A DNA stretch of 64,000 nt from Sinorhizobium numidicum. GTDB lineage: Bacteria; Pseudomonadota; Alphaproteobacteria; Rhizobiales; Rhizobiaceae. The notes under the pieces are model-generated. The model worked only from the letters and a program-made list of their open reading frames with translations, ran no database searches and was not told the origin of the DNA. Both the position numbers and the translations under genes were made by a program. This document shows positions 46,078-53,761 of this stretch, piece by piece; positions within the stretch are counted from its first letter, which is position 1; each line of letters begins with the position of its first letter. The stretch covers positions 2,168,001-2,232,000 of the forward strand of contig NZ_CP120368.1 in NCBI RefSeq assembly GCF_029892045.1, read 5' to 3'.

Positions 46078-47124
46078 ATGGCTAGTCACGCAATCGAGGT
46101 CAAGAACCTCTACAAGATCTTCGGCCCCCGCGGCGAAGATTATGTCGAAGCCGTCAGGAACGGCATGGGCAAGGCAGAGCTCAACGAGAAGCACGGCCAC
46201 GTGCTCGGCCTGAAAGATATCAACATCCACATGCCCGCAGGCTGCGTGACGGTGGTCATGGGGCTTTCGGGCTCCGGCAAGTCGACGCTCATCCGGCACA
46301 TCAATCGCCTGATCGACCCGACTGCCGGCGAAGTGCTCTATGACGGCGTCGACGTTTGCAAGATGAACGACAGCGACCTTCGCCAATTCCGCCGCCACAA
46401 GACTGCGATGGTGTTCCAGAAGTTCGCGCTGCTGCCGCATCGCACCGTGCTCGAAAACACCGTCTACGGTCTGGAGATCCAAGGCGTGGATCGGCGTGAG
46501 AGCGAAAAACGGGCGCTCGGCTGGATCGACCGCGTCGGCCTGAGCGGTTTCGAGAAGCACTACCCGAACCAGCTTTCCGGCGGCATGCAACAGCGCGTGG
46601 GTCTCGCCCGGGCGCTCACGAACAACGCCGACATCCTGCTGATGGACGAGGCCTATTCCGCGCTCGACCCGCTGATCCGGATGGACATGCAGAGCGTGCT
46701 GCTCGAACTGCAGAAGGAACTGAAGAAGACCGTGGTCTTCATCACCCACGATCTCGACGAGGCGCTGAGGCTCGGCGACAAGATCGCCATCCTGCGCGAC
46801 GGCTGCGTCGTGCAGCAGGGAACTGGCCAGGAAATCGTGCTCTCGCCGGCGGATGACTACATCACCGCCTTTGTCAAGGAAGTGAACCGCGGTCGCGTCG
46901 TTCATGTCGAAACGATCATGCGGCCGCTTTCCGGGAATCCGGAGGGCCTGCCGCTCCCGGCTGGCACGGTCCTCGAGGTGGCAGCCCGCACGATGACCGG
47001 CGCCCATATCAACACGGCCCATGTCGTCGACGCCAACGGCCGGCCGATCGGCGCGATCGACTTGCAGACGATCATCGCCGCCATGGTAACGCCGACAAGC
47101 CATGCCGACCGACAGGCGGCGTGA
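46078..47124 (+). CDS. Betaine/choline-type ABC ATP-binding protein (ProV/OpuAA type)
   Basis: This 348-residue ATPase has Walker A GLSGSGKST (62-70), LSGGMQQR, and Walker B LLMDEAYSALDP; the aromatic is Tyr instead of the commoner Phe. The C-terminal part is a shortened CBS-like region. ATG 46078 follows GGAGG at six bases. It is presumably co-transcribed with the binding-protein gene. The membrane subunit must be encoded elsewhere. Confidence 0.9.
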   Translation: MASHAIEVKNLYKIFGPRGEDYVEAVRNGMGKAELNEKHGHVLGLKDINIHMPAGCVTVVMGLSGSGKSTLIRHINRLIDPTAGEVLYDGVDVCKMNDSDLRQFRRHKTAMVFQKFALLPHRTVLENTVYGLEIQGVDRRESEKRALGWIDRVGLSGFEKHYPNQLSGGMQQRVGLARALTNNADILLMDEAYSALDPLIRMDMQSVLLELQKELKKTVVFITHDLDEALRLGDKIAILRDGCVVQQGTGQEIVLSPADDYITAFVKEVNRGRVVHVETIMRPLSGNPEGLPLPAGTVLEVAARTMTGAHINTAHVVDANGRPIGAIDLQTIIAAMVTPTSHADRQAA

Positions 47125-47147
47125 GCTTGATTTAGTCGTGCTGTGAG

Positions 47148-47180
47148 GAAGGGCACCCGCGACGGTGCCCTTCCGTCGGA
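47148..47180 (+). terminator. Terminator after the betaine-type ATPase gene
   Basis: GAAGGGCACC (47148-47157) and GGTGCCCTTC (47164-47173) form a perfect 10-bp stem with a six-base loop. No long T-run follows on the plus strand; it can act on both converging transcripts. Confidence 0.75.
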
Positions 47181-47195
47181 AACGCGCTTTGCCTA

Positions 47196-47606
47196 TTACG
47201 CCGCCGGCTGCAATTTGCCGCTGATGAAACGGAATTCCTGCGTCGTGCCGCCGTAGCCATAGGCGGCGGCGGATACCTCGTGGACAAGCACGTAACTCTC
47301 CGGGTGGACTTTTCCGAGGAGCTTTTCGAATGCGGCGAAGATCGCTTCGATGTAGCCGGCTATTTCCTGCTTGGTGTTGGTGCCGTCGACAACCTTGATG
47401 TCGAGCCAGAAGCTATTCGTCTCTTGCGACGCAATCGATTTTCCGCCGGCGAACCAGTGCTGCGGATCGACATAGCTGATCGCAACGGCGGTGACGGTTG
47501 GATCCTTGCGCAGATGCGCTTGCGTCAGAGCACTGACCTCGACTGCAATCTCTTGAGAGCGTTTCGGGTCCGGCCGGCCGGTCACGGCAATATTGATGAT
47601 GGGCAT
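47196..47606 (-). CDS. Tautomerase-superfamily protein
   Basis: This 136-residue protein begins MPIINIAVTGRPDP, exposing the catalytic Pro1 of 4-oxalocrotonate-tautomerase relatives, and is of the long monomeric size with a second beta-alpha-beta unit (WLDIKVVDGTNTKQEIAGY). It is divergent from the LysR gene, 107 bp apart, which probably controls it. Confidence 0.85.
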   Translation of the reverse strand: MPIINIAVTGRPDPKRSQEIAVEVSALTQAHLRKDPTVTAVAISYVDPQHWFAGGKSIASQETNSFWLDIKVVDGTNTKQEIAGYIEAIFAAFEKLLGKVHPESYVLVHEVSAAAYGYGGTTQEFRFISGKLQPAA

Positions 47607-47713
47607 GGTGAGTTCCTTCCTCTATGAGCGTTGTCTTCAAGGATCACCCTGCCAGCACTGACGAATCAAGAAAATCGAATTGTTTCGAAGAAAAACTTCC
47701 ATAAAATAGAAGT

Positions 47714-48577
47714 ATGACAAACCTCGATCCCGACCTGCTGCGCACCTTCCTCGCCTTTGCCGAAGGCGGTTCGCTCGCCCGCGCCGCAGAAAAGGTCAAT
47801 CGATCGCCATCCGCCGTGACGGCGCAGATGCAGCGCCTGGAGGCACTGGTCGGCGAACCGCTTCTGGCACCGGCGGGGCGCGGGCGATCATTGACGCCAG
47901 TTGGCGAGGAACTCGTGGACCATGCCCGCCGGATTCTCGATGCGCATCGCGATGCCTGGCTCAGCCTCAAGGGTGCCCGGGCCGACGGCCGGGTCTCGCT
48001 CGGCAGCACGCAGGATTTTGCGGAAACGACACTGCCCGACCTTTTGCGCCGCTTCGCCCGTTCCCACCCTCGGGTTCGCCTCGACCTCCGCATCGGCAGG
48101 ACGAAGGAATTGACCGCCGCCTATGAGCAGGGTCAGGTCGACATTCTTCTCGCCATGCGGCAAGCGCCCGCGACCGACGAACTGCTTGTGCTTAGAGAGC
48201 CGATGATCTGGCTCTCATCCGAAAAGGGGCTTGCTTCTTTTGATACGGAAATTCCACTGGCCGTGCTCGATCCGCCCTGTGGCTTTCGCTCGGCTGCGAT
48301 TTCCGCCCTTGAAGCCGCCAAGCGTCCCTTCCGGATTGCGGCGACGAGCCCCAGTCTGTCGGGTCTGCACGCCGCTGTTCTGAGCGGCATTGCTGTTACC
48401 GCGCGAACGGAGCAGTTTCGGAGTAACGGCATAGAAGCAGCTCCCAGCCAGCTTGAGCTGCCGGCTCTGCCCATCGCTGAGTTCAACCTCCGCGTCCACC
48501 CCCGAGCTGATAAGATTGCCGGCAATCTGGCTGCGCTTCTTGCTGATGAGCTACCGCGTTCGGGCGCCGGCGGCTGA
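47714..48577 (+). CDS. LysR-family transcriptional regulator
   Basis: This 287-residue protein has an N-terminal winged helix (LLRTFLAFAEGGSLARAAEKVN, residues about 9-30; SAVTAQMQRLEALVGEPLL) and a C-terminal substrate-binding domain. The intergenic region with the tautomerase gene is short, which suits LysR autoregulation and control of the divergent gene. The ligand is unknown. Confidence 0.9.
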   Translation: MTNLDPDLLRTFLAFAEGGSLARAAEKVNRSPSAVTAQMQRLEALVGEPLLAPAGRGRSLTPVGEELVDHARRILDAHRDAWLSLKGARADGRVSLGSTQDFAETTLPDLLRRFARSHPRVRLDLRIGRTKELTAAYEQGQVDILLAMRQAPATDELLVLREPMIWLSSEKGLASFDTEIPLAVLDPPCGFRSAAISALEAAKRPFRIAATSPSLSGLHAAVLSGIAVTARTEQFRSNGIEAAPSQLELPALPIAEFNLRVHPRADKIAGNLAALLADELPRSGAGG

Positions 48578-48641
48578 ATCGCTACCGGCGCCCGAACGTC
48601 GCACAATCGTCTCCGCGAGCCGCAAATCTGGTTGCCATCAC

Positions 48642-48657
48642 ATAAAGATATCTTTAT
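48642..48657. promoter_or_regulatory. Perfect 16-bp palindrome upstream of the homocysteine methyltransferase gene
   Basis: ATAAAGATATCTTTAT is a perfect palindrome 35 bp before the start codon. It resembles sites described for ArsR-family methionine/SAH regulators (SahR and SamR) in proteobacteria, as far as I recall. Its position next to a methionine-synthesis gene supports such a role. Confidence 0.6.
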
Positions 48658-48692
48658 ATGTTGTTGTAACTTCATTCAGCCGGGAAAAGCCG

Positions 48693-49712
48693 ATGTCCGT
48701 TGCCGCCAATGTCCTGTCCGATCTCCTCGCCCAGAAGGGCGTTCTGCTTGCCGATGGCGCCACCGGCACGTCGCTCTTCGCTATGGGCCTGGAAGCCGGT
48801 GAGGCGCCGGAGCTCTGGAATGAGACGAAGCCGGAAAACATCACCAAGCTGCATCAGGATTTCGTCGATGCCGGCGCCGACATCATTCTCACCAACTCCT
48901 TCGGCGGCACGCGCCATCGGCTGAAGCTTCATCAGGCAGAAGACCGCGTGCATGCGCTCAACAAGCGCGCCGCCGAGATCGCCCGCGCCGTCGCCGACAA
49001 GGCTCCGCGCAAGGTCATCACTGCAGGCTCCGTCGGCCCGACCGGCGAACTGCTGATCCCGCTGGGCGCACTCTCCTACGAGGATGCCGTCTCGGCTTTT
49101 GCCGAGCAGATCGAGGGCCTGAAAGCCGGCGGCGCGGAGGTCGCCTGGATCGAGACCATGTCTTCGGCGGATGAAATTCGCGCAGCGGCCGAAGCGGCTA
49201 CGAAAGTCGGCCTCCCCTATATCTATACCGGCTCCTTCGATACCGCCGGCAAGACGATGATGGGCCTGCACCCGAAGGACATTCACGGCGTTGCCAGCGA
49301 CATCGGCGAGGGTCCGGTAGCGGTCGGCGCCAATTGCGGCGTCGGAGCATCCGACATTCTCTCCTCGCTCCTCGACATGGCCGCCGCAAAGCCGGAAGCC
49401 ACCATCGTGGTCAAGGGCAATTGCGGCATTCCGGAATTCCGCGGCTCGGAGATCCACTATTCCGGCACGCCACCGCTGATGGCGGAATATGCGCGGCTGG
49501 CAATGGATGCGGGCGCGAAAATTATCGGCGGCTGCTGCGGCACCTCCTGCAGCCATCTGGCGGCAATGCGCCTTGCGCTCGACAATCACACGAAAGGCGA
49601 GCGCCCGACGCTCGATGTCATCATCGAGAAGATCGGGCCCCTGCGCAACAAGACCGCCAACGAGGGTGCTTCGGCACCGCCGCGCGAACGCAGCGGCCGC
49701 CGGCGCGCCTAA
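48693..49712 (+). CDS. bmt: Homocysteine S-methyltransferase (MetH N-terminal domain type)
   Basis: This 339-residue enzyme transfers a methyl group to homocysteine to make methionine. DGATGTSLFAMGLEAGEAPE is at the N-terminus; zinc ligands are Cys215 (GANCGVG) and Cys281/Cys282 (GGCCGTS). It has only the homocysteine-binding domain; no folate, B12 or activation domain follows. Separate genes in this window encode those functions (B12 protein at 55.85 kb, folate enzyme at 62.83 kb), so it may use methylcobalamin on that protein, or betaine directly. The symbol follows common rhizobial annotation. Confidence 0.88.
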   Translation: MSVAANVLSDLLAQKGVLLADGATGTSLFAMGLEAGEAPELWNETKPENITKLHQDFVDAGADIILTNSFGGTRHRLKLHQAEDRVHALNKRAAEIARAVADKAPRKVITAGSVGPTGELLIPLGALSYEDAVSAFAEQIEGLKAGGAEVAWIETMSSADEIRAAAEAATKVGLPYIYTGSFDTAGKTMMGLHPKDIHGVASDIGEGPVAVGANCGVGASDILSSLLDMAAAKPEATIVVKGNCGIPEFRGSEIHYSGTPPLMAEYARLAMDAGAKIIGGCCGTSCSHLAAMRLALDNHTKGERPTLDVIIEKIGPLRNKTANEGASAPPRERSGRRRA

Positions 49713-49729
49713 AATCGGCCGGACATTCG

Positions 49730-49769
49730 ACAGCAAAGGCTCCGATCTACGGTCCGGAGCCTTTGCTGT
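49730..49769. terminator. Bidirectional terminator between bmt and aminotransferase genes
   Basis: ACAGCAAAGGCTCCG and CGGAGCCTTTGCTGT are perfect inverse copies (49730-49744 and 49755-49769) with a ten-base loop, between convergent genes. Confidence 0.8.
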
Positions 49770-49782
49770 GCATGGAGTAAAC

Positions 49783-50934
49783 TCAAGCGCTGTGGCGCCC
49801 CACGCTCTGGCGCAGATGATTGCGCCAGGCTTCGAGCCCTGCCTCGATATTCTTGCGGCCGAAACCGACGCGGAAGCGGTCCTCAGCGACCGGCAGGAGT
49901 TCGGAGACGAAGAGGCTGGATGGGAGCAAGAGAACGCCGGACTTCTCGACCAGACGCCGGCAATGCTCCTCGACGCCGTCCGCCCCGAGATAACGGGCGA
50001 ACCCGACGCAGCCGCCGTCCGGCGCGTGCCACTCGTAAAGTTCGGGGAATTCGGCGAAGAAGGCTCCGAGTTTTTCAAGGTTGGCGGTACACAGCGAGCG
50101 ATTACGTTCAAGAATCCGCTCGCGCGATTTCAGCGCGATCGTCGCCAGCACTTCCGACGGTCGCGAGTTGCAGATCGAGAGATAATGCTTCAGGCCCTCC
50201 ATGCGCTTAAGCAGCCCACGGTCGCGGCAGGCGATCCAGCCGATCCTCAGGCCCGGCAGTCCATAAGCTTTGGACATGACATTCAGCGAGACGCCGCGGT
50301 CGAAGAGTGCGGCCGCCTGCGGCAGGCGCTTACCTTCGTCGCGTTCGAGCCCGCGATAAACCTCATCGCTAAAAAGATGGATGCCACGCTCGGCGCAAAG
50401 CTCGGCAAGCGCCCGGAAGGTCGCCTGATCGGCGATTGCGCCGGTCGGGTTGTTGGGAAAATTGACAGCGATGAGCTTGGTATTGGGCTTCAGCGCCGCC
50501 CGCACGTCGGCGATATCGAGCTGCCAGCGGTTTTCAGGCCGAAGCGGCACGCCGGTAACCGATGCGGCGATCGTCACCGGCAGCGTCTCCATCGACTGGT
50601 AATTCGGCACGGTGACGATGGCGTGATCCTCGCGGCCGAGCAGCGCCAGCATGGCGCAATAGAGGCCTTCCTCGGCACCGGCAAAGCAGAGAATGTCCGC
50701 CGCCTCGAGCCCGGCATAGGTGACAGCGATCGCTTCGCGCAGCGCGGGTGCACCGTAGGTCTCCGTATAGCCGAGCGTCAGCCGCTCCCAGGCCTCGCGG
50801 TCGGCATCGTCGGCGAAGGACAGCAATTCGGCCATCGACATCGTTTCACTGTCGCTTGCCGTCATGTGATGGCGTGCCGTGAATTCCCAGCGGGAGAAAT
50901 GGCTTTCGAGCCGGAAGGCAGGCAAGGTTGTCAT
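49783..50934 (-). CDS. Class I/II PLP-dependent aminotransferase
   Basis: This 383-residue fold-type I aminotransferase shows NFPNNPTGAIAD, the FSDEVYRGLE aspartate/tyrosine motif and VMSKAYGLPGLRIGW with the PLP lysine. ATG 50934 has GAGGAGGAC upstream. The gene for a YheO-type regulator lies just upstream on the same strand. The substrate is unknown; its position near methyl-transfer genes may be chance. Confidence 0.88.
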   Translation of the reverse strand: MTTLPAFRLESHFSRWEFTARHHMTASDSETMSMAELLSFADDADREAWERLTLGYTETYGAPALREAIAVTYAGLEAADILCFAGAEEGLYCAMLALLGREDHAIVTVPNYQSMETLPVTIAASVTGVPLRPENRWQLDIADVRAALKPNTKLIAVNFPNNPTGAIADQATFRALAELCAERGIHLFSDEVYRGLERDEGKRLPQAAALFDRGVSLNVMSKAYGLPGLRIGWIACRDRGLLKRMEGLKHYLSICNSRPSEVLATIALKSRERILERNRSLCTANLEKLGAFFAEFPELYEWHAPDGGCVGFARYLGADGVEEHCRRLVEKSGVLLLPSSLFVSELLPVAEDRFRVGFGRKNIEAGLEAWRNHLRQSVGRHSA

Positions 50935-50974
50935 ATCGATTGTCCTCCTCGCACATTGCAGGATGTGCCAAATT

Positions 50975-51613
50975 TTACGCGGGATCCTGTCGGCGAGCGG
51001 CCGCGAGATAGTTGTAGATCGAGGCCCGTGATGCACCGATCAGGCTCGCCAGATGATCGACGGCGTTGCGGGTTTTAAAGAGCCCCTGCTCCTCGAGCGC
51101 CGCGACGAGCGCAATGCGGTCGGCGCGCTTCAAAGCCGAAAGCGCGAGCCCGCTCGCCTTGAGCCACGCGTGCAGCGCAGCGTTGATCTCCTCCCGCCAG
51201 TCGCGCGAAAACAGCGCCGGCGGCCGCGGCTCAGGCGTTCCGGCAAAGGCTGCAAGCAGCTTCACGGCGTCATCGATTCGCGAAACGTCGAGGTTGATGC
51301 AGAGAAGCCCCGTGGCGCGCCCGTCGACGTCACGCAACACGGCCGATACGGATTTCAGCCGCCGGCCGTCGGGGCCGATTTTCTCATAGGGTCCGAGCAC
51401 GGAAACACGTTCGTCGACGTCTCCCAGACCATCCTCGATGAGGGAGTCCGTACCGGCCGTCCGGCCGGAAAAGGCATTCCAGATCGCCGCAACACGGCCG
51501 CTCGCAAGATCGTGCAGAACGACCTCGGCATGGGGATAAAGCAGCGCGCTGATCGCGGCGGCACTTGGTGCGTGCATCCCGAGGCTGAAGGGAACTGGCT
51601 GCTCGATGTTCAT
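50975..51613 (-). CDS. YheO-like PAS and helix-turn-helix regulator
   Basis: This 212-residue protein has an N-terminal PAS-like domain (LLYPHAEVVLHDLASGRVAAI, about residues 24-110) and a C-terminal helix-turn-helix (DHLASLIGASRASIYNYLA, about 187-205), the pattern of YheO/DauR regulators known to control D-amino acid metabolism in some bacteria. It is 40 bp upstream of the aminotransferase gene, so it may control it. Start 51613 has AGGTGG as ribosome site. Confidence 0.82.
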   Translation of the reverse strand: MNIEQPVPFSLGMHAPSAAAISALLYPHAEVVLHDLASGRVAAIWNAFSGRTAGTDSLIEDGLGDVDERVSVLGPYEKIGPDGRRLKSVSAVLRDVDGRATGLLCINLDVSRIDDAVKLLAAFAGTPEPRPPALFSRDWREEINAALHAWLKASGLALSALKRADRIALVAALEEQGLFKTRNAVDHLASLIGASRASIYNYLAAARRQDPA

Positions 51614-51732
51614 GGCGCCCACCTGAACGGAGATTGGATGTTTTGTCAAGATTAGACTTAATATCAACCGTTGCGGATGGTGGACCGCTCGCCTATCCCC
51701 GACGAGACATTCGATTCGAGGGAGACGATTCC

Positions 51733-52077
51733 ATGAGCGGGCCAGCCGCCTTTTTGGACAAGGACACGACCGACGGCAAGTTTTCGACCTTCGGCGAAGC
51801 GGACCAGGCCTTCGTCAAGCTGCTGATGGAAAATCCCGAGCAGGACGAAAACCTAATGGAAGGCCTGCACCGCCATCTCGACCTTGCCACCGAAGCGCGG
51901 TTTCTCAACTCGCTGAAGCTCGAGCAGCTCGGAAACTGGCTCGGCCATGAAGCGCCCGCGCGCTTGCAGATGCGCCTCATGGAAGCGGCCCGCTCCAGCC
52001 AGCACCCCGCCTACCAGGCTTTCAAGGCAGGCCTCACAAAATCCGGTGGATTGCAGCGCGTTTTCCCGAAGGCATGA
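51733..52077 (+). CDS. Hypothetical protein, 114 residues
   Basis: Acidic, helical protein without a signal peptide or membrane segment; GGGAGACGATTCC precedes ATG 51733. It shows an internal pattern of leucines (LMEGLHRHLDLATEARFLNSL). No family is recognised. It is divergent from the YheO-like gene. Confidence 0.65.
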   Translation: MSGPAAFLDKDTTDGKFSTFGEADQAFVKLLMENPEQDENLMEGLHRHLDLATEARFLNSLKLEQLGNWLGHEAPARLQMRLMEAARSSQHPAYQAFKAGLTKSGGLQRVFPKA

Positions 52078-52129
52078 GCGGGCTGCGTTCGGAACACGGC
52101 CGAAAATTTCAGCCTTTGCGTCCTCATCG

Positions 52130-52876
52130 CTAAAATCGGGCTACGACGGCGATGATGGGGCCGAGCGGGAACAGCCAGTCGTGGCGGTTGATCTCCGGCG
52201 CATAAAGGCTCGAAATCGTGCCGTCGAGGAAAAGCGCGTTCGGGCAGTTCAACCGATCCCGAAATAGCGTCGCGAAATCATGGAAGCGCACCGACCGCTT
52301 CGATACGGCGAAGACCACCTCGCCCGTGGTCGTGACACCGACGCCGTTGCGGGTCTTCAGGCTGTCGCTGTCCGGCAGGAAGCGCGGATGGAGCGCACCG
52401 TCGATCACCAGCATCGGCCCGGACTGCGTCGCAAAGCGCGGCTTGATCCCGGCGGCACGATACGCCTCCGCCGCCATGACGCCGGCCTTGCCGTCGGCGA
52501 TAAAGAAAACGCCGTTCGGCAGCAGATGGAAATTGCCCCAGCCGGAACTGGTGTTGAGCGGCGCTTGCTCCGCACCCTCCTCCACATGCAAGCCGACCGG
52601 TGAAAGATCCTCATGATACATGCCGCCATTCATCGCGAAGACGAGATATTCGTCGCGATGGCGCAATTCGAGCGCGAGCGCCTTGAAGGATTTGAACGGC
52701 ACGCCGGCCTGATCCTTGTTGTAGAGGCGAATGTCGTTCGCCGCCGGATCGAAGGAGCAGACGATATAATCCTGCCCGAGATGGTCGACGTCGCGGCAGG
52801 CGGCGAGCGCCGGTTCGGCAAGGGCGGCCGAGAGGATGGCAGCGCCAAGGAGAAAAGATCTGGGAAACAGAGGCAT
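52130..52876 (-). CDS. Phosphodiester glycosidase-family (DUF2233) exported protein
   Basis: This 248-residue protein has a signal peptide ending AEPALA near residue 25. The mature part carries VFAMNGGMYHEDLSPVGLHVE and LFLDGTISSLYAP, hallmarks of the NAGPA/DUF2233 fold that cleaves phosphodiester-linked sugars. Substrate unknown. Confidence 0.85.
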   Translation of the reverse strand: MPLFPRSFLLGAAILSAALAEPALAACRDVDHLGQDYIVCSFDPAANDIRLYNKDQAGVPFKSFKALALELRHRDEYLVFAMNGGMYHEDLSPVGLHVEEGAEQAPLNTSSGWGNFHLLPNGVFFIADGKAGVMAAEAYRAAGIKPRFATQSGPMLVIDGALHPRFLPDSDSLKTRNGVGVTTTGEVVFAVSKRSVRFHDFATLFRDRLNCPNALFLDGTISSLYAPEINRHDWLFPLGPIIAVVARF

Positions 52877-52949
52877 GGGTCCGAAACTCAGGTGGAATCG
52901 TCACGTGAAGCATCGCATAGATTGCGGCGGTTTGATGCGTGCTTCGCCA

Positions 52950-53654
52950 CTAAAGCCTGAGCGCCGCCATATGGAAACTTAGTTGCGCAGGCGGGTAGTG
53001 ATAGTCTCGCCCGACCGGACAGGCATCGCGGGAAAGACAGCCTCGGGCGAGGCACCCGTCCGCCCCCGCCTCCGATCTCAGATGCGTGCGACAGCGATCG
53101 ATATCGAACGCGCCAGATGCCAAAGCATCAGCCGGACAGGCTGACACGCAAGGCTTCTCCGCGCACGTTTCACAGGGATGGAAAGAAGCCATTTCTCCTA
53201 TTGCCGGCAGCGCCCGATCGAACCCGAGCGCGCCGCGGTAACCGTGCCAGAGGCCGTAACGCGGATGGATGAGGATGCCGAGCGGCGACGGCTTCAAACC
53301 CTCGGCCGTCATCGCCCATTGCTGGAAGGGCTGCCAAGGCGGATCGGAGGGGAAATAGGCGGTGGCGCCGACCGCGTCGGCAACGGGACCGATCACCTGC
53401 TTTGACCAATTGTCGAGCGGGTCCGCCCCGCCCTGGTCGGGCTCGCGTTCGCGCCAGCGGGTGAACGGTTCCCAAATCGAGCCGCCGATATTGCCGATCA
53501 GGACAATACTTGCCGCGGGCCGGCCGCTGTCCAGCTCCGGCGCCGCCTCGCCCTCCCCGAAATTCACGGTGCCGCGCAAAAAAAGTCCGTGCGGCCGGAG
53601 AGCCGCACGGATGGTTTCGAGAGAATTGTCCGCCGATGCGGAGGGAACCGTCAT
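52950..53654 (-). CDS. 4Fe-4S ferredoxin-type protein next to the MttB-family gene
   Basis: This 234-residue soluble protein has a flavoprotein/QueG-like N-terminal two-thirds and a C-terminal ferredoxin region with CETCAEKPCVSACPADAL (about residues 162-179), then further cysteines in CLARGCLSRDACPVG, enough for two clusters. It lies 107 bp downstream of the MttB-family gene on the same strand. Corrinoid methyltransferase systems need a low-potential iron-sulfur protein to re-reduce oxidised cobalt, so this is a candidate, but it is not the known RamA family. Role is inferred. Confidence 0.75.
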   Translation of the reverse strand: MTVPSASADNSLETIRAALRPHGLFLRGTVNFGEGEAAPELDSGRPAASIVLIGNIGGSIWEPFTRWREREPDQGGADPLDNWSKQVIGPVADAVGATAYFPSDPPWQPFQQWAMTAEGLKPSPLGILIHPRYGLWHGYRGALGFDRALPAIGEMASFHPCETCAEKPCVSACPADALASGAFDIDRCRTHLRSEAGADGCLARGCLSRDACPVGRDYHYPPAQLSFHMAALRL

Positions 53655-53761
53655 TTTGGTTTCGGCCCCTGAGTTTCGTAATGCGGGCGCCAGACCTCCT
53701 TCTGGATCATGTCAGCCACCTGCGCCGCGCCGCCTTGCTCCCTGGCTCGTTCGGGAGCCCT

